From: Oscillatoria sp. FACHB-1406
GTDB taxonomy: Bacteria; Cyanobacteriota; Cyanobacteriia; Cyanobacteriales; Spirulinaceae
Reading direction: 5' to 3'
Assembly (NCBI RefSeq): GCF_014698145.1
Contig: NZ_JACJSM010000017.1
Coordinates: 62,001-126,000, forward strand
Length of the DNA: 64,000 nt
In this document: piece by piece, positions 28,559-36,511 of the stretch
How positions within the stretch are numbered: position 1 is the first letter of the stretch
Layout: each line of letters starts with the position of its first letter
The notes under the pieces: model-generated
What the model saw: the letters and a program-made list of their open reading frames with translations, nothing else
Told to the model about the DNA's origin: nothing
Databases searched by the model: none
Made by a program: the position numbers and the translations under genes

Positions 28559-29233
28559 TCAACCATTTGATATTTCGATAACTCCTACAATGAGTTTCCA
28601 GGAAGGCGCTTCACCTTCCCAATCCGGAGGGGCCCAAGGCATACTCAGACTAACCGTTACTAAATAGTCGCCCGTAGGATTGTATCCTGTTTCTAATTTT
28701 TCAACAAAAGTTGGATCGGTTATTTTAGCATCGGTTAAGGTTTGACCGTTCAATGTTTGTAAAGTGCCTCTCCATCCTGTTTTTCCAGATGAACTCTTTT
28801 GAACCAAGATTTCTCGAGTGCGAACAAGCTGCAATGTGTAGCGTTGCTCCTTGGGTAGAGCCTGCAAACTGGAAGGATTAACATATTTCAATTCGTTATG
28901 AAGGATGTATGGAAAATTTTCACAACGCTCGATTAAATGCTGTGGTTTGACCCAACCCGGTATATTCCACTTTCCCGGCAAAACAGAGCGATTTTCACAT
29001 TCAAATCCGAAGTCATTCCCAGTCTCTGCCAGCGGAATCTCTAAAACCTGCAAAAGTTCGGGTTCCTTGCCTTGAATTAATCGCGTTTCCTCTGGAATTC
29101 TGCCGTCTTGAGGATAAACGAGATCGCAGACAGGACGAATCCATTTTCCCGTCTCGATATCCATACCAGCAATGCAACGCTCTTGTAGCTTCCAAGAATT
29201 AGCAAGACATACAATTCTTTTCAGAGATGACAT
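28559..29233 (-). CDS. Dual OB-fold (DuOB) domain protein
   Basis: The 224-residue product (from ATG 29233, MSSLKRIVCLANSWK) resembles the dual OB-containing domain family. The recognisable opening is CLANSWKLQERCIAGMD followed by GKWIRPV, with a second beta-rich half. OB folds usually bind nucleic acid or nucleotides. Its start overlaps the upstream DUF488 gene stop by 13 bp, so it is the last gene of a three-gene operon with two DUF488 genes. I recall this family appearing in surveys of prokaryotic conflict systems, but the function is not established. A longer start at 29251 is possible. Confidence 0.7.
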   Translation of the reverse strand: MSSLKRIVCLANSWKLQERCIAGMDIETGKWIRPVCDLVYPQDGRIPEETRLIQGKEPELLQVLEIPLAETGNDFGFECENRSVLPGKWNIPGWVKPQHLIERCENFPYILHNELKYVNPSSLQALPKEQRYTLQLVRTREILVQKSSSGKTGWRGTLQTLNGQTLTDAKITDPTFVEKLETGYNPTGDYLVTVSLSMPWAPPDWEGEAPSWKLIVGVIEISNG

Positions 29234-29679
29234 ATATTTACGTTGCCCCATTTTTCACTAAGATACTCAGCGACCAAGCGGCGATGACAGTAATGCGGTT
29301 TTGCTTCGCTACAGAGGAGACAAGCACAATCGAGTTGACTTGGAGAGATTTTATTTTCAACTTGACGATGAACCATTAGCTCTAAAAATTGTCGCTCGTA
29401 AGTTTCCCAGCTTCCTTTATTTTTTTTGTATTCATCAAGAATATCTTTCGTTGGAGCAAAATCTAAAATGTGGCAGTAATCAATGTCAGCAATAGAGGTT
29501 AAAAAATACTCCAGGTCAGATCGTTTGGTAAAACCAGACAACTGAGAAACATTATTCAAACGGGTGTCTATAACCTTTTTAATACCAGCAGCTTTCAGTT
29601 TTTCAAAAAAATCGCGAGCGCTCTTCTTAGTAAACCCTATCGTAAACAACTTAACTTGTTTTGATTCAATGATTGGCAT
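29221..29679 (-). CDS. DUF488 protein, second copy of the operon
   Basis: The 152-residue product starts MPIIESKQVKLFTIGFTKK and has the DUF488 hallmarks: the N-terminal TIGFT segment, VIDTRLNN (corresponding to DVR in the paralogue) and the C-terminal cysteine pair motif CLLCSEAKPHYCHRRLVAEYL. I chose ATG 29679, which overlaps the upstream gene stop by 14 bp; upstream ATGs at 29697, 29709 and 29730 are possible. The conserved Cys and CHR residues suggest an active or metal site, but no reaction is known. It is translationally coupled on both sides. Confidence 0.78.
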   Translation of the reverse strand: MPIIESKQVKLFTIGFTKKSARDFFEKLKAAGIKKVIDTRLNNVSQLSGFTKRSDLEYFLTSIADIDYCHILDFAPTKDILDEYKKNKGSWETYERQFLELMVHRQVENKISPSQLDCACLLCSEAKPHYCHRRLVAEYLSEKWGNVNICHL

Positions 29680-30310
29680 TTGCTTTTTTCTCGACATAAG
29701 CAATTTCATCACCTTGAAGCCAATAAGCACGCTCTAAACATTCTTTTTGGCTACAAAGATCGGAATTTTCTGGAGTGAAAAAAGAAAGTTGAACTTGTTT
29801 GTTCGGCTCCTCAAAAAAGTCGGTAAATCCATGCTTTCTCAGCATTCTCTGCTCTAAATGTTGGTGAGATTCTAAGCGACCATCTTTGAGGATATGAGCA
29901 ATCTGTAGCTCGAAAGACCGTAAGTGCTGACAAACTAAAACCGCTCGATGGCAAGTCAGCGGATCTTTTTCAGCACACATAAGAGAAATTTGGTATTTCT
30001 GGATTCCGTTTAAAATTCTTTGAATTCCGGCTTGAAACTCATCTGTTGCGGCAATTTTTTCATAGAGTGCTTTGCCGTCAACATAACATTCTCGCTGTTT
30101 GGGTCTTGCTCCGAGGGCATCTCCGAGGAATACATAAGCAATTCCTCGTTCTGCTAAAGCTGCTTTTAATTCGACTTGATTAAAGTGGGGCAGAAAGCGA
30201 CTGTAGGGATACGAGCGAACATCAGCAAGGGCTGTAATTTCATGCTGCTGAAGCAAGGATATAAAAGTGCCGATATCGTGATTTGAGTGGCCGATGGTAA
30301 ACAAGTCCAC
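29666..30310 (-). CDS. DUF488 protein, first gene of the operon
   Basis: The 214-residue product begins MDLFTIGHSNHDIGTFISLL, the standard DUF488 opening. It has ALADVRSYPYSRFLPHFN (about residues 31-48), YVFLGDALGARP (about 74-85) and LMCAEKDPLTCHRAVLVCQHL (about 133-153) with the conserved Cys and Cys-His-Arg. The C-terminal 50 residues are an extension not seen in the second copy. It heads the minus-strand DUF488-DUF488-DuOB operon. The two DUF488 proteins are only distantly similar, so they are old paralogues rather than a recent duplication. The biochemical function is unknown. Confidence 0.82.
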   Translation of the reverse strand: MDLFTIGHSNHDIGTFISLLQQHEITALADVRSYPYSRFLPHFNQVELKAALAERGIAYVFLGDALGARPKQRECYVDGKALYEKIAATDEFQAGIQRILNGIQKYQISLMCAEKDPLTCHRAVLVCQHLRSFELQIAHILKDGRLESHQHLEQRMLRKHGFTDFFEEPNKQVQLSFFTPENSDLCSQKECLERAYWLQGDEIAYVEKKANANH

Positions 30311-30502
30311 AGATTCTGCTCCTCAAACGCTTTTGACTTCTAAATTGCGTTAATCATCCCTGCTTGCATCACCAAACAGGATGGTTACTTGGAGTTAGAA
30401 TTAGGCAAGATAACTTAACAATAAGTTATAAGAACCCAATGACAACTACCTTGCCAATCCGACAGATCTCCAAATTTTAATTTTAAATTCCGCTTAGGGG
30501 GA

Positions 30503-30871
30503 CTAGGTTGTCATCGAGCGGGGTACGCCTTCAATCGCTTCCTCCTCGGTCTCGTAAATCTCGAATACCGAGTCCATCATCGTGACTTCAAACACCAGTT
30601 TGGCTTCGGGATGAACGTTACAGATCCGGAATGTTCCCTTGACTTTATCGGCATCGCGCATCCCAGCAACCAGAGAAGTCAAACCCGAACTGTCGATAAA
30701 ACTCACCTGAGAGAGGTTGACGACTACGTGAGGGCTGAGTTTAGAAATACATTCTTGGAGTTTCAGGCGAAACTGCCAAGCCGTCGTAATATCCAAACGC
30801 CCGCTAGGTGCGAGAACGATGACCGTTTTGCCATCTTGGGTTGTGTGGTTTTTTTGTTCGATGTGGATCAC
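30503..30871 (-). CDS. STAS-domain anti-sigma factor antagonist (SpoIIAA-like)
   Basis: The 122-residue single STAS domain begins with GTG at 30871. It has the phosphorylation loop FIDSSGLTSLVAG, with Ser61 at the site phosphorylated in SpoIIAA. Such proteins bind anti-sigma kinases when unphosphorylated and are reset by PP2C phosphatases. Two sensor proteins in this window are related by function: the hybrid kinase at 15447 ends in a SpoIIE-type PP2C. A direct link between them is inference only, since they are 12 kb apart. It appears monocistronic. Confidence 0.9.
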   Translation of the reverse strand: MIHIEQKNHTTQDGKTVIVLAPSGRLDITTAWQFRLKLQECISKLSPHVVVNLSQVSFIDSSGLTSLVAGMRDADKVKGTFRICNVHPEAKLVFEVTMMDSVFEIYETEEEAIEGVPRSMTT

Positions 30872-31037
30872 TCGTGAATTTACCTCTATAACTCAAGCAG
30901 CAACTCCAGTTTCGCAAATCCGGCGATGGGCGGCTATAGCTAAAACGATAACATTCCTTTAGCGTTTTAACGGCAAGCTCAACCCGCGCCGATACCGAAC
31001 CGCTAATTATTATACCTTTGACAGCGAGGAGTGGGGT

Positions 31038-32090
31038 TTAGCCCCGATCTTTCTCGACTGTCGCTTGCCAATCTGCCCATTCTTGGGGTTTAAGAAAGGT
31101 TTGGTAAAGTTCTGCCTCCGGCGTATCGGGTTGAGGTTGATAGCCGTATTCCCAACGCACTAAAGGAGGCAGGGACATTAAAATCGATTCAGTGCGCCCA
31201 TTAGTCTGCAATCCAAAAATTGTACCGCGATCGTAGACGAGATTGAATTCGACGTAACGGCCGCGTCGATAAAGTTGAAAATTGCGTTCGCGATCGCCGT
31301 AAGCTATATCTTGGCGTTTTTGCGCGATCGGCACGTAAGCAGGAATAAAGGTTCGCCCGCAGTCGTTAATAAATGCAAATAGTTCTTCCCAACTGCGCTC
31401 TGCTGGCTCTCCGATTTGTCGGCTATAGCGCGCCGCTTCGCTATCGGTTTCCGGTCCGCGATACAGTTGACCTTCGCCATCTTGATAATCAAAAAATAAG
31501 CCGCCAATTCCGCGCGTTTCTTGACGATGTTTCAGGTAAAAATACTCATCGCACCAGCGCTTAAAAGTTGGGTAATAATGGGGGTGATGGCGATCGCAAG
31601 TTGCTTTAAATGTTTGATGAAAGTGGGCCGCATCTTCGGCAAAGGGATAGTACGGCGTTAAATCCGCGCCGCCTCCAAACCACCAAACCGGGCCAGCCTC
31701 GAAGTAGCGATAATTGAGGTGAACCGTAGGAATGTATGGATTGTGCGGATGCAGCACCATCGAAGTTCCGGTGGCATAAAATCCGTGACCTTCAGCTTCC
31801 GGACGCTGCTTGAGAATTGAAGGAGGGAGTTGCTGTCCCCAAACTTCAGAAAAATTCACGCCGCCCTGCTCGAAAACCCTTCCCTCGCGAATAACGCGGG
31901 AACGACCGCCGCCACCTTCCGGGCGCTGCCAAGAATCTTCTTGGAACCGAGCTACTCCGTCTAAGTCTTCTAGGGCTTGGCAAATTTCGTCTTGCAGTTG
32001 TTGCATGAACTGACTGACGCGCTCTCTGGAATTGGCAACGGGTTGGGCTGCATTGGTAGGCAATGTTAAATTTTTTGCAGAAACAATCAT
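31038..32090 (-). CDS. hemF: Oxygen-dependent coproporphyrinogen III oxidase HemF
   Basis: HemF decarboxylates two propionates of coproporphyrinogen III to vinyl groups with oxygen, on the way to haem and chlorophyll. The 350-residue product shows the family segments: [79 protein letters not shown], and the C-terminal [18 protein letters not shown] with [11 protein letters not shown]. The length is typical. It is alone on the minus strand, with a long gene-free gap upstream. Confidence 0.96.
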   Translation of the reverse strand: MIVSAKNLTLPTNAAQPVANSRERVSQFMQQLQDEICQALEDLDGVARFQEDSWQRPEGGGGRSRVIREGRVFEQGGVNFSEVWGQQLPPSILKQRPEAEGHGFYATGTSMVLHPHNPYIPTVHLNYRYFEAGPVWWFGGGADLTPYYPFAEDAAHFHQTFKATCDRHHPHYYPTFKRWCDEYFYLKHRQETRGIGGLFFDYQDGEGQLYRGPETDSEAARYSRQIGEPAERSWEELFAFINDCGRTFIPAYVPIAQKRQDIAYGDRERNFQLYRRGRYVEFNLVYDRGTIFGLQTNGRTESILMSLPPLVRWEYGYQPQPDTPEAELYQTFLKPQEWADWQATVEKDRG

Positions 32091-32903
32091 TTCAGTTTGT
32101 GAATTTATATGTAGATATTTTTAGTGTGGGCTTCAGTGCTTCGACTCAGTTTCTCATAGATTCGGTCGGTCTGTTTAGTCTCTTCAGAAAGTCGAGTTGG
32201 CACTCGCGCCCGAGCCACCTCGATTTTGACAATTGTTGCGAAATTTGAAGCTAAAAAGTTAGGCGAGCAACTGCCAAGCAAAAAAAATGAGCGTTTCAAC
32301 TTCCGTTGGCTGCCAAGGTAATTATTTAATTTTTTATTTTCAATTGTTAATTCTCCTTTCGCGTGCGAGCTTCCAACGCACTTTAGCCCCAGTAATCTCT
32401 GAGGCTGGACGGGTCACTTTCACCAACTTTCTAGCTGACGAGTTAGAGTGCAAAGGTGGGAAGTTAATGTGAGATCGAGCGCTTATTAGAAAGGTTGCGG
32501 TACTAACGAGCAGACCGGGCTTGCGTAAACTAGAAAGAAGCGTGCCTGCTGGCTCTTCCCCTATTTCCGTTGTGCCTATCCCTTCGCGGATAAGAGCGCG
32601 CTTGCGAAAAGGCGGGCTGAGCGGGGCGCGTTTACCTCCGAGGGACTTTCACCCATTTTTAGCGTCTGATTAAGGAACCCTAATCAACAATGAGCGATCG
32701 CGATTTCTCAGCCTCGAACAATTGTTTTAATGCTAACCCCCAGCAAATCGCGATCGCAGACCGAATATTCGGCGGCAAACTCGCCTCTATCCGAGTTGCC
32801 CTTGCATCGGTCGGTTGTCGGGACGCGCGCCGTACCGTCCGCAACTTGCAAACTGTTAATTTCCGACTTCGGCTCGGTTTTCGTTTTCTGGAGCGAATGT
32901 GCA
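32091..32903. other. Long gene-free stretch, central GC-rich part
   Basis: No credible gene is seen in these 813 bp. Overlapping frames on both strands at 32690-32929 look like chance products of HIP1-rich DNA. The first 390 bp are AT-rich and should contain the hemF promoter. About 32470-32680 is GC-rich, contains no long frame, and has short self-complementary pieces such as TTCGC and GCGAA. It could encode a small RNA, but no known cyanobacterial RNA family was recognised. Confidence 0.5.
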
Positions 32904-33407
32904 ATGATTTTTAATTTTTCCTTCAAATTAGTCCACGATCGAGGAAGACTGTTCTCGCATTTTGCCCTCTACAAGCGGTACCGCGCCGTCAGCAATGCCC
33001 GAATTGACGTACTTTGGCAAAAGTTAATTAATTTAGCCGATGTTTCTTGGCATCCGCTTATTTCCAGCACCAATGCTCCAGAAGGGCTAACGGCTAAACC
33101 CGGCCTCATCTATCAAGTTGTGACGCGCCTCACTCCCTTTCCCATCCAAATTTTCGTCGAGAGCGTCAAACCCCAAGAGCTACTAAGTGTGAGGTTTTTA
33201 GCCCTACCGGGGGTTGAAAATCGCGTGACTTATCAAATAGAGTCTACCCTGTGCGGAACTTATGTTTCCTATTCAATTACGTTGCGGGGCTGGCTTTCTC
33301 CCTTAGTCTGGCTTTGCATTCGCCCCTATGTCGCTCGCGTTGCCTCAGAACTGGCTCGTGCTGCCGATCGCATTATCGATAACGGACAATGGACAATGGA
33401 TAATTGA
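32904..33407 (+). CDS. SRPBCC-family (polyketide cyclase-like) protein
   Basis: The 167-residue product from ATG 32904 fits the START/SRPBCC helix-grip fold: an N-terminal strand, LWQKLINLADVSWHPLI, then alternating strands (LIYQVVTRLTPFPIQIFVESV, VTYQIES, GTYVSYSITLRGW) and a long C-terminal helix. Such proteins bind small hydrophobic ligands; the ligand is unknown. The longer frame from 32730 has no family support upstream of 32904. The last residues (IDNGQWTMDN) are encoded by a repeat of the GACAATGGATAATTGA type, so the stop codon was apparently supplied by intergenic repeat DNA. Confidence 0.72.
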   Translation: MIFNFSFKLVHDRGRLFSHFALYKRYRAVSNARIDVLWQKLINLADVSWHPLISSTNAPEGLTAKPGLIYQVVTRLTPFPIQIFVESVKPQELLSVRFLALPGVENRVTYQIESTLCGTYVSYSITLRGWLSPLVWLCIRPYVARVASELARAADRIIDNGQWTMDN

Positions 33408-33832
33408 GAATTGATAATGGACAATGGATAATTGATAACGTTTGAGCGAAGGCTTTTTGAGAATTGATAATGGACAATGGATAACGTTTGAGTGAAGGCA
33501 TTGAAATGCTCGGCTCTGTTAATCCCCAGCGCGCCTCGTGAAGCGATCGCGCTGGGGATTATTTTGCGACGGCTTTTTGAGAATCGATCGGGGACAAGGG
33601 ACAATGGATAACGTTTGAGCGACGGCATTGAAATGCTCGGCTCTGTTATCCTCAAGCGATCGCGATCGCGTTGGGGGTTGAAGGATTGGGTGCGCGAAGC
33701 TAAGGCTTTATTGTAGACTAAGCGAACGCCTCCCCTTGTCCGTCGTCAGCGGTTTTCCGAGGGCGGAGAAGGGAGAGAAGCAATAGAGACAGGCTTTTAT
33801 TTTTCGATGAATAACGAAATGCTATTTTAACT
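33408..33832. other. Repeat-rich gap with tandem duplication and hairpin
   Basis: No gene is seen. The left part is built of GATAATGGACAATGGATAA-type phrases. A unit of about 85-90 bp (33448-33531) recurs at about 33568-33659, including the shared phrase ATTGAAATGCTCGGCTCTG. Between them is a 13-bp perfect stem (33521-33533 with 33548-33560). The last 150 bp should hold the mrp promoter. Confidence 0.75.
33521..33560. other. 13-bp perfect inverted repeat, terminator-like
   Basis: AATCCCCAGCGCG at 33521-33533 pairs with CGCGCTGGGGATT at 33548-33560 around a 14-base loop, followed by ATTTTG. It lies downstream of the SRPBCC gene and upstream of mrp, and could terminate the former. Confidence 0.55.
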
Positions 33833-34900
33833 ATGCTCGATACCCAAACCGTTTTAGAAGCGCTGCGCCCCGTTCAAGATCCCGAACTCCAAAAAAGTTT
33901 GGTAGATCTCAATATGATTCGCAATATCAAGATTGAAGGGGGACAAGTGAGCTTTACCCTCGTCTTGACCACTCCAGCTTGTCCCTTGCGTCAGTTTATC
34001 GTTGAAGACTGCGAGCGCGCGATCGCGCCCTTACCGGGAGTCGAAAGCGTTAAAGTAGACGTAACCGCCGAAACGCCCCAGCAAAAAGCGCTCCCCGACC
34101 GCAACAGCGTTCCCGGCGTTAAAAATATCGTTGCCATCTCCTCCGGTAAAGGTGGAGTTGGCAAAAGTACCATCGCTGTTAACGTTGCCGTCGCCCTAGC
34201 GCAGACGGGTGCAAAAGTCGGCCTGCTCGATGCCGATATTTACGGCCCTAACGTCCCCACCATGCTCGGTTTGACCGAAGCTAAAATCGTCGTCCAAAAA
34301 GACGAAAAAGGGCAAGATATTTTAGAACCCAGTTTTAACCACGGCGTAAAAATGGTTTCGATGGGATTCCTCATCGACCCCGACCAACCCGTAATTTGGC
34401 GCGGGCCAATGCTCAACGGTATTATCCGTCAGTTTCTCTATCAAGTCGATTGGGGCGAGTTGGATTACTTACTTGTCGATATGCCCCCCGGAACCGGAGA
34501 CGCACAATTGACAATGGCTCAAGCCGTTCCCATGTCGGGGGCTGTCATCGTAACAACCCCGCAAACGGTTTCCTTAATCGACGCGCGTCGCGGCTTAAAA
34601 ATGTTCCAGCAACTCGGCGTAAAAGTTCTGGGCATTGTCGAGAATATGAGTTATTTTATCCCGCCAGACCTCCCGGATCGCACCTACGATTTATTTGGCT
34701 CCGGAGGGGGCGAAAAGACATCGAAAGAATTGAATATCCCGCTTTTGGGCTGCGTACCGCTGGAAATGTCAGTGCGCGTGGGCGGCGATAACGGCCTTCC
34801 CATCGTTCTCGCCCAGCCCGAATCGGCTTCAGCGCGATCTCTGACTGCCATCTCCCAACAAATTGCTGCTAAAGTCTCAATTGTGGCATTGCTGGGCTAG
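33833..34900 (+). CDS. mrp: Mrp/ApbC-type iron-sulfur carrier ATPase
   Basis: The 355-residue product has an N-terminal DUF59/MIP18-like domain (about residues 1-85, with PVQDPELQKSLVDL and TTPACP). The P-loop ATPase follows, with a deviant Walker A in SSGKGGVGKST (about 103-113). Further motifs are DADIYGPNVPTMLG, WRGPMLN, LLVDMPPGTGDAQL and TTPQTVSLIDARRG. Proteins of this class bind and transfer Fe-S clusters. The usual C-terminal CxxC is not seen: this protein has ENMSYFIPPDLPDRTYDLFG where many Mrp proteins have cysteines. It is 53 bp upstream of rodA on the same strand. Confidence 0.92.
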   Translation: MLDTQTVLEALRPVQDPELQKSLVDLNMIRNIKIEGGQVSFTLVLTTPACPLRQFIVEDCERAIAPLPGVESVKVDVTAETPQQKALPDRNSVPGVKNIVAISSGKGGVGKSTIAVNVAVALAQTGAKVGLLDADIYGPNVPTMLGLTEAKIVVQKDEKGQDILEPSFNHGVKMVSMGFLIDPDQPVIWRGPMLNGIIRQFLYQVDWGELDYLLVDMPPGTGDAQLTMAQAVPMSGAVIVTTPQTVSLIDARRGLKMFQQLGVKVLGIVENMSYFIPPDLPDRTYDLFGSGGGEKTSKELNIPLLGCVPLEMSVRVGGDNGLPIVLAQPESASARSLTAISQQIAAKVSIVALLG

Positions 34901-34952
34901 ATAACCCTACATTTTGTAATAGCGCGAATCTTTTAAACTTTGCCTTGAACTG

Positions 34953-36206
34953 ATGTTCCGAAAACCTCCTATCTACGACCGTTTCTCTCTACTCTTTGCT
35001 TCCTGGCACAAGCTCGATTCCATCCTCCTCTTGTTAGCCATTGTCTTAACGATTTGGGGAGGATTGACGATTCGCAGCACTCAATTGCACACTGAATTAA
35101 CCAACTGGTGGCAGCATTTTGCGATTGGTGGCGTGGGACTGGCTTTGGTTTTGTGGCTATCTCGACTTCCTTACACTAATTTAATCGGTTGGCATTGGAT
35201 TATTTTCGGCATCGTCAATCTTTCCCTCATTGCCGTTCGCTTATTTGGGGTAGAAATTAATGGCGCTCGCAGTTGGTTTAATCTCGGCGGATTTAGCCTT
35301 CAACCCTCGGAATTTGCAAAATTAGGCTTGATTATTACCTTGGCGGCGGTTTTGCACGCGCGTCCGGCTTCGAGCTTGGCAATGGTGTTTCGCATCCTTG
35401 GGATTACGCTTATTCCGTTGGTGTTGATCATGTTGCAGCCCGATTTAGGAACTTCGCTAGTGTTCTGTGCGATTACGTTGGGGATGTTGTATTGGGCGAA
35501 TGCTAACCCGGGCTGGTTGATTTTATTAGGCTCGCCCTTGGTATCGGCGATTCTCTATAATGTCTTTTTCCCAGCTTGGATCGTATGGGTGTTAGCGATG
35601 GGCGCGATCGCGTGGTGGAGTCTTCCTTGGCCGTTTATCGGCACCATCGGCGCAGTCGCTGGTAATATCCTTTCTGGTGGCTTGGGCGGCTTTCTCTGGA
35701 GCCATTTAAAACCCTATCAACAAGACCGTTTAACCCTATTTTTTCAGCCCGAAAAAGATCCTTTGGGCGGCGGCTATCACTTGATTCAATCGCGGATTGC
35801 GATCGGTTCGGGGGAACTCTGGGGACGCGGATTGTTTAAAGGCACGCAAACGCAGTTAAATTTTATTCCCGAGCAACACAACGACTTTATCTTCTCCGCA
35901 GTCGGTGAAGAATTGGGTTTAATTGGCAGTTTTGCATTATTGATTGTCTTTTGGGTAATGTGTTTTCGCTTGGTGAGAATCGCCCTCAAAGCCAATGAAA
36001 ACTTCGGTTCGCTTTTAGCTGTTGGCGTTTTGTCAATGATTATTTTCCAGGTGGCGGTTAATATTAGCATGACGATTGGACTCGCCCCGATTACGGGGAT
36101 TCCGCTACCCTGGATGAGTTATGGGGGATCGTCCCTACTGACGAATTTCCTCGCGATCGCGCTGGTTGAATCAGTGTATAACAATCGACGCAAACAAACC
36201 TTCTGA
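34953..36206 (+). CDS. rodA: Rod shape-determining protein RodA
   Basis: RodA is a SEDS-family peptidoglycan glycosyltransferase that works with a class B PBP in lateral wall synthesis at the cytoplasmic membrane. The 417-residue product has about ten membrane segments. The conserved SEDS pieces are INGARSWFNLGGFSLQPSEFAKLG, LQPDLGTSLVF, RIAIGSGELWGRGLFKGTQTQLNFIPEQHNDFIFS with GEELGL, and the C-terminal GIPLPWMSYGGSSLL. It follows mrp closely. A 32-bp perfect palindrome lies 50 bp downstream. Confidence 0.95.
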   Translation: MFRKPPIYDRFSLLFASWHKLDSILLLLAIVLTIWGGLTIRSTQLHTELTNWWQHFAIGGVGLALVLWLSRLPYTNLIGWHWIIFGIVNLSLIAVRLFGVEINGARSWFNLGGFSLQPSEFAKLGLIITLAAVLHARPASSLAMVFRILGITLIPLVLIMLQPDLGTSLVFCAITLGMLYWANANPGWLILLGSPLVSAILYNVFFPAWIVWVLAMGAIAWWSLPWPFIGTIGAVAGNILSGGLGGFLWSHLKPYQQDRLTLFFQPEKDPLGGGYHLIQSRIAIGSGELWGRGLFKGTQTQLNFIPEQHNDFIFSAVGEELGLIGSFALLIVFWVMCFRLVRIALKANENFGSLLAVGVLSMIIFQVAVNISMTIGLAPITGIPLPWMSYGGSSLLTNFLAIALVESVYNNRRKQTF

Positions 36207-36255
36207 AATAATTGATAATGGATGAATGCCACTGACTTAAGAAAGAACAAATTGC

Positions 36256-36287
36256 CTGTAGAGACGTTGTATACAACGTCTCTACAG
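36256..36287. repeat. Palindromic repeat, family-1 variant, copy f
   Basis: CTGTAGAGACGTTG, TATA and CAACGTCTCTACAG form a perfect 32-bp palindrome, 50 bp after the rodA stop. It shares the GTAG-GACGTT arm with the other family members but has GAGAC for GGGAC and a different centre. Confidence 0.8.
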
Positions 36288-36295
36288 ATAATTTT

Positions 36296-36320
36296 GTAGG
36301 GTGGAGCAGCGCCACCAGCC
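36296..36320 (+). repeat. Dispersed palindromic repeat, family 2
   Basis: GTAGGGTGGAGCA followed by GCGCCACCAGCC matches the family-2 pattern. The flanking TTAAATCAGTGCCATTCGA is shared with the copy at 42173, so the repeat unit is longer than the palindrome alone. Confidence 0.7.
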
Positions 36321-36511
36321 TTAAATCAGTGCCATTCGACAATGGATAATGAACAATTATTCAGTACGTTATCAATTGTCAATTGTCAATTGTCAATTAC
36401 TCAGCAAGCTCTAAAATAGAAGAAGTCAGCGTGTTAATTCGCCGTTGCGACCGAGCGCAGGGGTCTCAAAAGCGGGTTGCTGAAGCCTTACAACCCTAAC
36501 CCAAAGCCGAC

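Larger units (their letters stand above)
36207..36511. other. Gene-free gap holding two palindromic repeats
   Basis: No gene is seen. It contains a family-1-like palindrome (36256-36287), a family-2 repeat (36296-36320), then the phrase TTAAATCAGTGCCATTCGA, which also follows the family-2 copy at 42173, and a run of ATTGTCAATTGTCAATTG. Confidence 0.75.

Noticed and set aside
32690-32929. Several overlapping 70-75 codon frames on both strands.
   Set aside because: They overlap each other in opposite directions, have no ribosome sites or family motifs, and one continues as a non-homologous extension of the SRPBCC gene.
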